NCBI GenBank assembly: GCA_023409675.1
Contig: JAEYRC010000089.1
Span: 1 to 13,460, forward strand
Direction: 5' to 3'
DNA: 13,460 nucleotides
From: Bacteroidota bacterium
GTDB taxonomy: Bacteria > Bacteroidota > Bacteroidia > Chitinophagales > Chitinophagaceae
A model generated the notes under the pieces. The model was not told where the DNA came from and made no database searches. It saw only the letters and a program-made list of their open reading frames with translations. Below are positions 8,224-13,460 of the stretch, one piece after another (position 1 is the stretch's first letter; each line of letters opens with the position of its first letter). The position numbers and the translations under genes were made by a program.

Positions 8224-9681
8224 TCAGGATTGTAACTTTTTTTCAAGAATTGTTGTGGTGCGACGGGGATCTGCTTTTCCCCGGGAAAGTTTTTTGACTT
8301 CTCCCATGAACATGCCGAGAAGTCCTTTTTTGCCTTTCCGGTATTCCGCTACCTTTTCAGGATATTTTTCCAGTACGATACGCACCCAGTCTTCCAGTTC
8401 GTCATCTCCGGAATCCTGAACAAGGTTCAGCTCGCGGGCAAGATCAACGGGATCTTTCCCGGGTGAACTGATCAGTGCGGGAAGTATTTTCGAAGAGGCA
8501 ACAGAAAAACTCAGCTTACCCGAAACGGTAAAATCGATAAGCCGACTCAGTTTTTCCGGAGTAACGGGAAAATCAGCAACTGTACCATTATGTTCATTCA
8601 ACCAGGCTTTAACCGGACCCAGCATCCAGTTGGCTGCCGCTTTATAATTCGGTGACTGCGCACAGATCTTTTCGTATAAGTCAGCCGTTTCCCGTTCATC
8701 GCAGAGTACAGCGGCATCATATTCAGGAAGCTGGTATTGGTTTATAAACCGCTGTTTGCGCTGTACGGGCAATTCGGGTAATAATGCTTTCAGGCGCTGC
8801 AGTTCCGCTTCGCTGACAATAAATGGCGATAAATCCGGATCAGGAAAGTAACGGTAATCATTTGCCTCTTCTTTGTTCCGAAGTGCGAAAGTAGTTCCGG
8901 TGGCCGCATCAAAACTGCGGGTTTGCTGAACGATGGTTTCACCGGCATCCAGGATAGCCGCCAGTCGCGCCGCCTCATATTCTATCGCTTTTTTCACATT
9001 GCGGATAGAATTAAGGTTTTTTACTTCCACCTTTGTGCCGAGGGTTGACGTTCCTTTTAATCGAAGTGATATGTTGGCATCGCAACGCATACTTCCTTTT
9101 TCCATATTCCCGTCACAGATGCCCAGGTACCGAAGGCGTTTGCGCAACTCCGTCAGGTAGGCATAGGCTTCCTCTGCAGTATGAATATCGGGTTCGGTTA
9201 CGATCTCGATCAGGGGTACACCTGCCCGGTTATAGTCGATGGCGGAATGCCCGGGCAGCACATCATGAATGCTTTTTCCGGCATCTTCTTCTAGATGAAT
9301 GCGGTTGAGCTGGATGTTACGAACACCGGAGGCGGTTGTTATGCTAACAAGACCTCCAACGCAAACAGGTGTGGTGTGCTGGGATATCTGGTAGCCTTTC
9401 GGAAGATCGGGATAGAAATAATTTTTACGGGCAAAATAATTCTGCCTGTTGATCCTGCAATCGCAGGCAAGTCCCATCATGATAGCATATTCCACCGCTT
9501 TTTTATTCAGGCGGGGTAGAGTGCCGGGATGAGCAAGTGTAATTGGGCTCACCTGGGTGTTGGGTTCGGCGCCGAATTCGGCCGGATCACCACAGAATAA
9601 TTTGGTGTTGGTAAGCAGTTGGGCATGCACCTCAAGGCCAACCACCAGTTCATAAGTTTCAGTAAAATCCTGCTTAGCCAT
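8224..9681 (-). CDS. gatB: Aspartyl/glutamyl-tRNA amidotransferase subunit B
   Basis: GatB is the tRNA-binding and kinase subunit of the GatCAB complex. It phosphorylates Glu-tRNA(Gln) or Asp-tRNA(Asn) and, with ammonia from GatA, converts it to the amide form in the cytoplasm. The product has 485 residues, the normal length. Visible signatures: GLEVHAQL (15-22), FGAEPNT and HPGTLPRLNKKAVEYA, the strongly conserved KNYFYPDLPKGYQISQ, a central MRCDANISLR, VEVKNLNS and YRYFPDPDLSPF. A helical tail follows with the YqeY-like end (EYRKGKKGLLGMFMGEVKK). The CPxCLG-type cysteine motif of some GatBs is replaced by VSPITLAHPG, as in the non-zinc subtype, so this is not damage. gatA and gatC are not in the window. 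The ATG at 9681 gives the expected start. A TlpA-like gene follows 5 bases after the stop. Confidence 0.98.
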   Translation of the reverse strand: MAKQDFTETYELVVGLEVHAQLLTNTKLFCGDPAEFGAEPNTQVSPITLAHPGTLPRLNKKAVEYAIMMGLACDCRINRQNYFARKNYFYPDLPKGYQISQHTTPVCVGGLVSITTASGVRNIQLNRIHLEEDAGKSIHDVLPGHSAIDYNRAGVPLIEIVTEPDIHTAEEAYAYLTELRKRLRYLGICDGNMEKGSMRCDANISLRLKGTSTLGTKVEVKNLNSIRNVKKAIEYEAARLAAILDAGETIVQQTRSFDAATGTTFALRNKEEANDYRYFPDPDLSPFIVSEAELQRLKALLPELPVQRKQRFINQYQLPEYDAAVLCDERETADLYEKICAQSPNYKAAANWMLGPVKAWLNEHNGTVADFPVTPEKLSRLIDFTVSGKLSFSVASSKILPALISSPGKDPVDLARELNLVQDSGDDELEDWVRIVLEKYPEKVAEYRKGKKGLLGMFMGEVKKLSRGKADPRRTTTILEKKLQS

Positions 9682-9689
9682 AAACTAAA

Positions 9690-9697
9690 CAAAAATA
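9690..9697 (-). promoter_or_regulatory. Possible -7 element (TATTTTTG) upstream of gatB
   Basis: Read on the minus strand this is TATTTTTG, an exact match to the Bacteroidota -7 consensus TAnnTTTG, ending 8 bases before the gatB ATG. No TTG or TTTG is found 17-23 bases further upstream. The implied transcript would have almost no leader. The match is short and the region AT-rich, so this is only a candidate. Confidence 0.3.
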
Positions 9698-9727
9698 CCT
9701 CAATAAATTCAGAGTTGGTAATTGTGT

Positions 9728-9762
9728 AAAAATACAACCCCGACAGTTCGTGCCGGGGTTGT
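9728..9762 (-). terminator. Rho-independent terminator of the PDZ-protein gene
   Basis: On the minus strand the arms ACAACCCCG (9762-9754) and CGGGGTTGT (9742-9734) form a 9-bp stem. One mismatch and two further pairs can extend it inward to a 5-base loop. It is followed by a T-run (9732-9728). It begins 21 bases after the PDZ gene stop and separates that gene from gatB. Confidence 0.9.
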
Positions 9763-9782
9763 GCTTATGGTGTAAGACGGAA

Positions 9783-10799
9783 TCAGAGTGTGGCCGTTTT
9801 CAGCTTTTTGGGAATCTTCAGCGTCAGGCTCTGGGTTTTTCCATCACGGGATACCTTAAAATCGAAACTTGATTTTTCGCCGGCTTCCCGTGTAATTTTT
9901 ACCAGGTCATCAACCGATTTTACCGGCTTTCCATCAACACTTTGAATGATATCATTTTCTTTCAGGCCCGATTTCTGAGCAGGGGAATCCTCATCAATGC
10001 CTAATATTTTCGCTCCATCCCCTTCTTCCAGGTCCTGAGCGCGGATACCGAGCCGGGGTCCACGGGTCATGAAGAAATCCATATTGCCCAGAGTGGCAAT
10101 CTCCGGCATTTCAAAATTGAAATTGAAGGTATTATTTTCTTCCAGGGTTGCGCTCAGCTTCTGTTCCTTATTGTTCCGCAGCACATGCACGGTAACTTTA
10201 TCACCTTTTTTCTGTTCACGGATAAACTTGCTGAGCCCATCGGGATTTTCGATTTTTGTTTCATTGATGCGAATGATAACATCATCTTTTTGCAGACCGG
10301 CTTTTTCTGCAGGGCTGCCCGGGGTAACGCTCACCACTTTCGCTCCCTTCTCAGCAACAGTTGTACTTACGCCCAGGAAGGTTCGGTTTTCTGAGAAGCT
10401 GCGGGTTAAGCCCCTGAACTCCTGTCCACCGGTACGAAACGGACTTGCCGACCGTAAGAAAACCCTGGGATTGACGTTGAGGTCAACCGATACGTCGTCA
10501 TGTTCAAATTCATCAACGGATTTTCCGTTCACGGTGATCTTATCGCCCTTTATAGTGATGTTCAGTTTCACATCCGCGTCATCATTTTTTTTGCGGATGA
10601 TGATATCCGTGGGTTCTCCCTGCAGGTTTCGGATCACCCGAACTTCTTCAACACGGCGTTGTTTTTCAACCGCTTTTTCCTGGGCTTTAGTTGCTTTTTC
10701 CTGCGCTTTGGCTGCTTCACGCTGTGTGGTTTCCTGTGCATATACCTGGCTGCTCAGCAGGCTGATGCATAAGGCGGCGGGTAACAAATAAGTTTTCAT
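9783..10799 (-). CDS. Secreted tandem-PDZ protein without a protease domain
   Basis: This 338-residue protein has a signal peptide (1-21, cut after VYA). A short highly charged segment with repeated KAQEKA units (about 31-49) is probably a coiled coil. A beta-rich Bacteroidota-type region follows (about 52-110; IIIRKK, ITIKGDKITVNGK). Then come two PDZ domains: PDZ1 about 139-220 with carboxylate-binding loop FLGV (141-144), and PDZ2 about 248-330 with loop RLGI (249-252). Both have the usual SPAxKxGL helix (SPAEKAGL 162-169, SPAQKSGL 272-279). There is no trypsin-like His-Asp-Ser domain, so it is not a DegP/HtrA protease. It may act as a periplasmic adaptor or chaperone that binds protein C-termini, possibly feeding a separate protease (inference). 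It stands alone, with its own promoter and terminator, and two operator-like dyads over the promoter suggest it is tightly regulated. Confidence 0.93.
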   Translation of the reverse strand: MKTYLLPAALCISLLSSQVYAQETTQREAAKAQEKATKAQEKAVEKQRRVEEVRVIRNLQGEPTDIIIRKKNDDADVKLNITIKGDKITVNGKSVDEFEHDDVSVDLNVNPRVFLRSASPFRTGGQEFRGLTRSFSENRTFLGVSTTVAEKGAKVVSVTPGSPAEKAGLQKDDVIIRINETKIENPDGLSKFIREQKKGDKVTVHVLRNNKEQKLSATLEENNTFNFNFEMPEIATLGNMDFFMTRGPRLGIRAQDLEEGDGAKILGIDEDSPAQKSGLKENDIIQSVDGKPVKSVDDLVKITREAGEKSSFDFKVSRDGKTQSLTLKIPKKLKTATL

Positions 10800-10820
10800 C
10801 GTTAAATAAATTTAATAGTA

Positions 10821-10846
10821 TGATCTACGTTAAGTTTCGTAGATCA
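10821..10846. promoter_or_regulatory. Operator-like perfect dyad at the predicted PDZ-gene start site
   Basis: TGATCTACG (10821-10829) and CGTAGATCA (10838-10846) form a perfect 9-bp inverted repeat around 8 bases. It overlaps the last two bases of the -7 element and covers the predicted transcription start, the position expected of a repressor operator. It is not followed by a T-run, so a terminator is unlikely. The core can be written TACG-N8-CGTA. The binding protein is unknown. Confidence 0.65.
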
Positions 10847-10877
10847 AATATAGACATAATTCTGATATACGAACAAT
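10845..10877 (-). promoter_or_regulatory. Bacteroidota-type promoter of the PDZ-protein gene
   Basis: On the minus strand the -33 element ATTG (10877-10874) is followed by 21 bases and then TATATTTG (10852-10845), an exact TAnnTTTG -7 element. This fits the TTG-N17-23-TAnnTTTG pattern described for Flavobacterium and relatives. Transcription would start near 10838-10841, giving a leader of about 40 bases to the ATG at 10799. Confidence 0.75.
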
Positions 10878-10885
10878 TTCGTGTA
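10866..10885. promoter_or_regulatory. Second operator-like dyad around the -33 element
   Basis: TATACGAA (10866-10873) and TTCGTGTA (10878-10885) pair over 8 positions with one T-G wobble around CAAT, which is the -33 element on the minus strand. Its core TACG-N8-CGTG has the same half-site spacing as the dyad at 10821-10846. The two cores are exactly 42 bp apart, about four helical turns, so the same dimeric regulator could bind both on one face of the DNA. Confidence 0.55.
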
Positions 10886-10994
10886 AAAAAGTTTTGTGAA
10901 GTTTATTGGGCAGAAGGGAGCTCAGGAAATGATATTGATCAACATGCTCTGCGGCATTCTAAACAACATTCTACTCAAATTCATCCTAACATGA
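10886..10994. other. Non-coding stretch, nothing recognised
   Basis: This AT-rich sequence lies upstream of the PDZ promoter. I see no gene, terminator or repeat. A 64-codon open frame on the + strand crosses it (10820-11014) but is composition-driven. It may be eroded sequence from the restriction-modification remnant just downstream. Confidence 0.4.
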
Positions 10995-11147
10995 CTTTTC
11001 CACTCGTCCCCTAGTTATTTTCAGCTCAGGGCAAGGCACACAGGGGCCAATTTTTCAGAACGCTTTACCGCTTCAAAAACGGAATTTGAAGAGCAATTGA
11101 AAAAGGAAGCAGTACTAAATAAAAAAATCCATGGAGAATTTAAATAA
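10995..11147 (+). pseudogene. C-terminal remnant of a type I methyltransferase-like (HsdM) gene
   Basis: A frame without a start codon runs from a TGA at 10992-10994 to a TAA at 11145-11147. Only the last 33 codons (from 11049) look like real protein: ERFTASKTEFEEQ then LKKEAVLNKKIHGEF. That pattern of an acidic helix E-x-x-Q-L-x-x-E/S-x-x-L-x-x-x-I just before the stop is typical of the end of HsdM, the DNA N6-adenine methyltransferase subunit of type I restriction systems. None of the catalytic domain remains. A short ATG frame (11131) overlaps its end by 17 bases in another frame, as hsdM and hsdS often do, and leads into HsdS-like sequence. The match is from memory of the family, so this call rests largely on the neighbouring HsdS motif. 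Confidence 0.5.
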
Positions 11148-11296
11148 ACTCAACCTTGCCTGAAACTAAAATAAGAATTACGTTATTTTACTTTTATCGA
11201 CGAAAGTAAAATAACAAATTAAAGACATTGCTAATGTAACAGGCGGGGGAACTCCAGGAACAATATAATCCACTATTTTGGAATGGAAATTTTCCC
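11131..11296 (+). pseudogene. N-terminal remnant of a type I specificity subunit (HsdS)
   Basis: The remnant begins at an ATG at 11131 (MENLNKLNLA, then TGA at 11161). After a 54-base stretch with stops it resumes in the same frame at 11215 as QIKDIANVTGGGTPGT, stopping at 11266. It continues in the next frame from 11267 as NPLFWNGNFP. Joined, the last two pieces give the hallmark of a target-recognition domain start: xxGGGTPxxxNPxFWxGxxP. HsdS reads the DNA target for a type I restriction-modification complex. The remnant is broken by stops, a shift at about 11260-11267 and truncation after 11296; nothing HsdS-like follows. It is non-functional. The palindromic repeat at 11163-11215 fills the disrupted stretch. 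Confidence 0.68.
11163..11215. repeat. AT-rich palindromic repeat, three copies of a 13-mer
   Basis: GTTATTTTACTTT (11182-11194) and AAAGTAAAATAAC (11203-11215) are a perfect 13-bp inverted repeat around 8 bases. A third copy in the same direction as the right arm, AAACTAAAATAAG (11163-11175), differs at two symmetric positions. The middle copy can therefore pair with either flank. Copy centres are 19 and 21 bp apart. There is no U-run and no GC, so an intrinsic terminator is unlikely. It could be a set of regulator sites, or a small inserted palindromic element within the hsdS remnant. Confidence 0.7.
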
Positions 11297-11368
11297 AATC
11301 AGGAAAGGTCGGCCGGTCAGATGAATTTATTCCCAGTATTTGGTACTACAAGCTCATTATCAGGCTAA

Positions 11369-13460
11369 TCAACCGCCGATCTTTTGCTGAACAGCATCGA
11401 TAACCTGCTGTAACGCCGTATCGACCTGTCCTCCGGCCGTGGCCAGGGTCTTTTGTCCGCCTCCGCCACCTTTGATCAGTGGCGCTGCCAGTTCTTTGAT
11501 CAGTTTGGATGCATCTAAACCATGTTCCGTGGAAACGGATTCATCCATGCCGATGGCTACAAAGGCCCGGCCATTGATCGCTGCACACAAAACGGCCAGG
11601 TAACCCGGTACACGGGCTTTAAGATCATAGCACAGCTTTTTAAGGTTGTCAGCAGAACTCACATCGGTTATCGCGCCAATGAACATAATACCATTTATTG
11701 ATTGAGCTTTGGCAGCCAGTTCCCCGGCGAGTACCGACAGTTGCTTTTGTTCGAGCTGTTCCAGTTTACGGCGCATTTCCTGGTGATCTTCCTGTAGCTG
11801 TTGAACTGAACTTAGCAGGTCTTTAGGATTTTTTAATAGCGCGTTTAATTGTTTGACCAGCTTGTTCTGTGCGAAAATTCGGTTTTCAGCCGCCAGGCTG
11901 CAATGGGCTTCAATACGCCGAACGCCGGATGCAACGGCAGTTTCATGACTGATCCGGAAAATTCCCAGGTCGCCGGTATTGCCCGCATGTGTTCCGCCGC
12001 ACAGTTCAGTGGAATACTGCGGGTCGATAATAACTACCCGTACCGTATCACCGTACTTCTCACCGAAGAGTGCCATGGCACCCAGTTTCAGCGCGTCTTC
12101 ACGGGGCATTTCACGGGTTACGACCGGTATATTCTGCCGGATCTTCTGGTTTACAAGTTGTTCGATCTGCTGAATTTCCTCATCTGTCACTTTAGAAAAA
12201 TGGGCAAAGTCGAAGCGTAATTGTTCGTCATTCACCAGTGAGCCCTTCTGGGTAACATGTTCACCCAAAACCTTACGCAGCGCGGCATGCAGCAGGTGGG
12301 TAGCCGTATGATGATTGCGGATTTCGTGGCGGCGGGCTTCATCAATCTGCGCTTCCACCGGCTCGCCGGGCGATTGCGGAAGCGAATCGGTAATATGCAG
12401 GATCAGGTCATTTTCGCGGATGGTATTGGTTACCGCGATAGTATCTGCACCAATGGTCAGGGTACCGGTATCTCCAACCTGCCCTCCGCTCTCAGCATAG
12501 AAGGGCGTTTGATCCAGAACCAGTTGATAGATATGACTGTTGGGGGTTTTTACCCGGCGGTATTTTATGATCCGGGCCGTTCCGGAGCTTTTTTCATAGC
12601 CGGTAAAAATGCCGGTTTCATCAAGCAGATTGACCCAGTCGCCAGTCTCCACATCCGCGGCCGCCCGGCTGCGTTCTTTTTGCTTTTCCATTTCCCGGGT
12701 AAAACCGGCTTCATCAACCGTTAATCCCGATTCACTGGCAATCAGGCGGGTGAGGTCGATCGGGAAACCATAGGTATCGTAAAGTTCAAATGCTGACTTT
12801 CCATCGATGGTGCGGGTGCCGGCGGCCTTCTGTGCCAGGTCATCCATTTTCTTCAGCCCTTTTTCGAGGGTTCGCAGAAAAGCCTCTTCTTCTTCCCGGA
12901 TCACTCTGGTGACAAATTCTTCCTGTTTGCGGAGTTCGGGAAAAACGGCAGCGAATTGTTCGGCCAGACCCGGAATCAGTTTATGCAGCAGCGGTTCTTT
13001 AGCGCCAAGCCAGGAATAAGCGTAACGGACGGCTCGTCTCAGAATTCTGCGGATAACATAGCCGGCTCCGTTATTGGATGGAAGCTGCCCGTCAGCAATG
13101 GCAAAGGCGATGGCACGAATATGATCGGCGATCACCCGGAACGCGATATCGGAGCGGGAATCACCGGCCTGGTAACGGTGGCCGGTCAACTTTTCCGTGC
13201 TGCTGATGGAGCCTGTAAACAAGTCGGTATCGTAGTTGGAATTTTTTTGCTGCAGTACCCTGACAAGCCGTTCCAGTCCCATACCGGTATCTACGTGTTT
13301 GGCAGGCAGGGGCTCAAGCCGGCCATCGGCCAGCCGGTTGAATTGAATAAATACGTTGTTCCAGATTTCAATCACCTGGGGGTCGTCCTGGTTTACCAGG
13401 GTTTTTCCCTCAACCCGGGCCCGGTCTTCGTCTGAACGGCAGTCGACATGAATTTCGGTA
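11369..13460 (-). CDS. alaS: Alanyl-tRNA synthetase, N-terminus outside window
   Basis: This enzyme charges tRNA(Ala) with alanine in the cytoplasm and hydrolyses mischarged Ser- or Gly-tRNA(Ala). The frame is open to the window edge (last full codon at 13457-13459, reading TEIHVDCRSDE). About 697 of roughly 875 residues are present, and the first ~180, with class II motifs 1 and 2, are beyond the edge. In order: IEIWNNVFIQFNR, the motif 3 region DTGMGLERLVRVLQ, and a tRNA-binding helical part with GYVIRRILRRAVRYAY. The editing domain follows, with HTATHLLH (12287-12310) and CGGTH (11987-12001) supplying the metal ligands. Then come a coiled coil and the glycine-rich DHHA1-type end GGGGGQKTLATAGGQ. 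All these motifs are intact. No terminator is evident after its TGA stop; the converging sequence is the hsdMS remnant. Confidence 0.98.
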   Translation of the reverse strand, partial: TEIHVDCRSDEDRARVEGKTLVNQDDPQVIEIWNNVFIQFNRLADGRLEPLPAKHVDTGMGLERLVRVLQQKNSNYDTDLFTGSISSTEKLTGHRYQAGDSRSDIAFRVIADHIRAIAFAIADGQLPSNNGAGYVIRRILRRAVRYAYSWLGAKEPLLHKLIPGLAEQFAAVFPELRKQEEFVTRVIREEEEAFLRTLEKGLKKMDDLAQKAAGTRTIDGKSAFELYDTYGFPIDLTRLIASESGLTVDEAGFTREMEKQKERSRAAADVETGDWVNLLDETGIFTGYEKSSGTARIIKYRRVKTPNSHIYQLVLDQTPFYAESGGQVGDTGTLTIGADTIAVTNTIRENDLILHITDSLPQSPGEPVEAQIDEARRHEIRNHHTATHLLHAALRKVLGEHVTQKGSLVNDEQLRFDFAHFSKVTDEEIQQIEQLVNQKIRQNIPVVTREMPREDALKLGAMALFGEKYGDTVRVVIIDPQYSTELCGGTHAGNTGDLGIFRISHETAVASGVRRIEAHCSLAAENRIFAQNKLVKQLNALLKNPKDLLSSVQQLQEDHQEMRRKLEQLEQKQLSVLAGELAAKAQSINGIMFIGAITDVSSADNLKKLCYDLKARVPGYLAVLCAAINGRAFVAIGMDESVSTEHGLDASKLIKELAAPLIKGGGGGQKTLATAGGQVDTALQQVIDAVQQKIGG

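Noticed and set aside
8224..9681. GatB lacking the CPxCLG cysteines as a sign of damage
   Set aside because: The replaced motif (VSPITLAHPG) is a normal variant in non-zinc GatBs, and the rest of the protein is intact.
10069..10791. A 240-codon open frame antisense to the PDZ gene
   Set aside because: It is the mirror of a well-supported secreted PDZ protein; its Ser/Phe-rich content is what the complement of Lys/Glu-rich codons gives.
10820..11014. A 64-codon open frame on the + strand in the gap upstream of the PDZ gene
   Set aside because: It runs through the operator dyads, has no recognisable protein features and no promoter on that strand; its last part overlaps the hsdM-like remnant in another frame.
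12257..12724. A 155-codon + strand frame inside alaS
   Set aside because: It is antisense to the conserved editing-domain region of alaS.

Overview
The window looks like chromosome from a member of the Bacteroidota, probably close to Chitinophagaceae. The evidence is a SusC/SusD pair, a TlpA-like lipoprotein with an N-terminal DUF4369-type domain, AT-rich leaders without Shine-Dalgarno sequences, a TAnnTTTG-type promoter, and a GatB of the type that lacks the cysteine motif. The genus assignment is inference.

Layout. Bases 1-1671 (+) hold the 3' part of an RND/MMPL-type membrane exporter whose start lies outside the window. After a 183-base gap with a 12-bp stem-loop comes a two-gene + strand unit (1855-6282): a 1000-residue SusC-family TonB-dependent outer-membrane porin and its SusD-family surface lipoprotein. 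A strong intrinsic terminator (6296-6331) closes it. No glycan-degrading enzyme or regulator lies between or just after the pair, so its substrate is unknown. A small secreted protein of unknown function (6377-7027, +) follows. It converges, stop to stop with 3 bases between, on a minus-strand unit of gatB (Asp/Glu-tRNA amidotransferase subunit B) and a TlpA-like thioredoxin lipoprotein, 5 bases apart.

Next is a complete single-gene minus-strand unit (about 9728-10885): a secreted tandem-PDZ protein without a protease domain, with its own terminator and a clear Bacteroidota-type promoter. Two dyads of the form TACG-N8-CGTR overlie the promoter, exactly 42 bp apart. One sits at the predicted transcription start and the other around the -33 element. 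This is the most interesting regulatory signal here.

The AT-rich gap 10886-11368 has no intact gene. It carries what look like decayed pieces of a type I restriction-modification locus on the + strand: the C-terminal end of an HsdM-like methyltransferase, and the start of an HsdS-like specificity subunit broken by stops and a frameshift. A 53-bp AT-rich palindromic repeat lies inside the hsdS remnant. The rest (11369 to the end, minus strand) is alaS, alanyl-tRNA synthetase, with about 180 N-terminal residues beyond the edge.

Overall this is core genes (alaS, gatB) next to envelope and nutrient-uptake genes, with one small scar of a lost mobile defence locus. I found no intact novel multi-gene system. 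The best leads are the double operator and the hsdMS scar with its palindrome.
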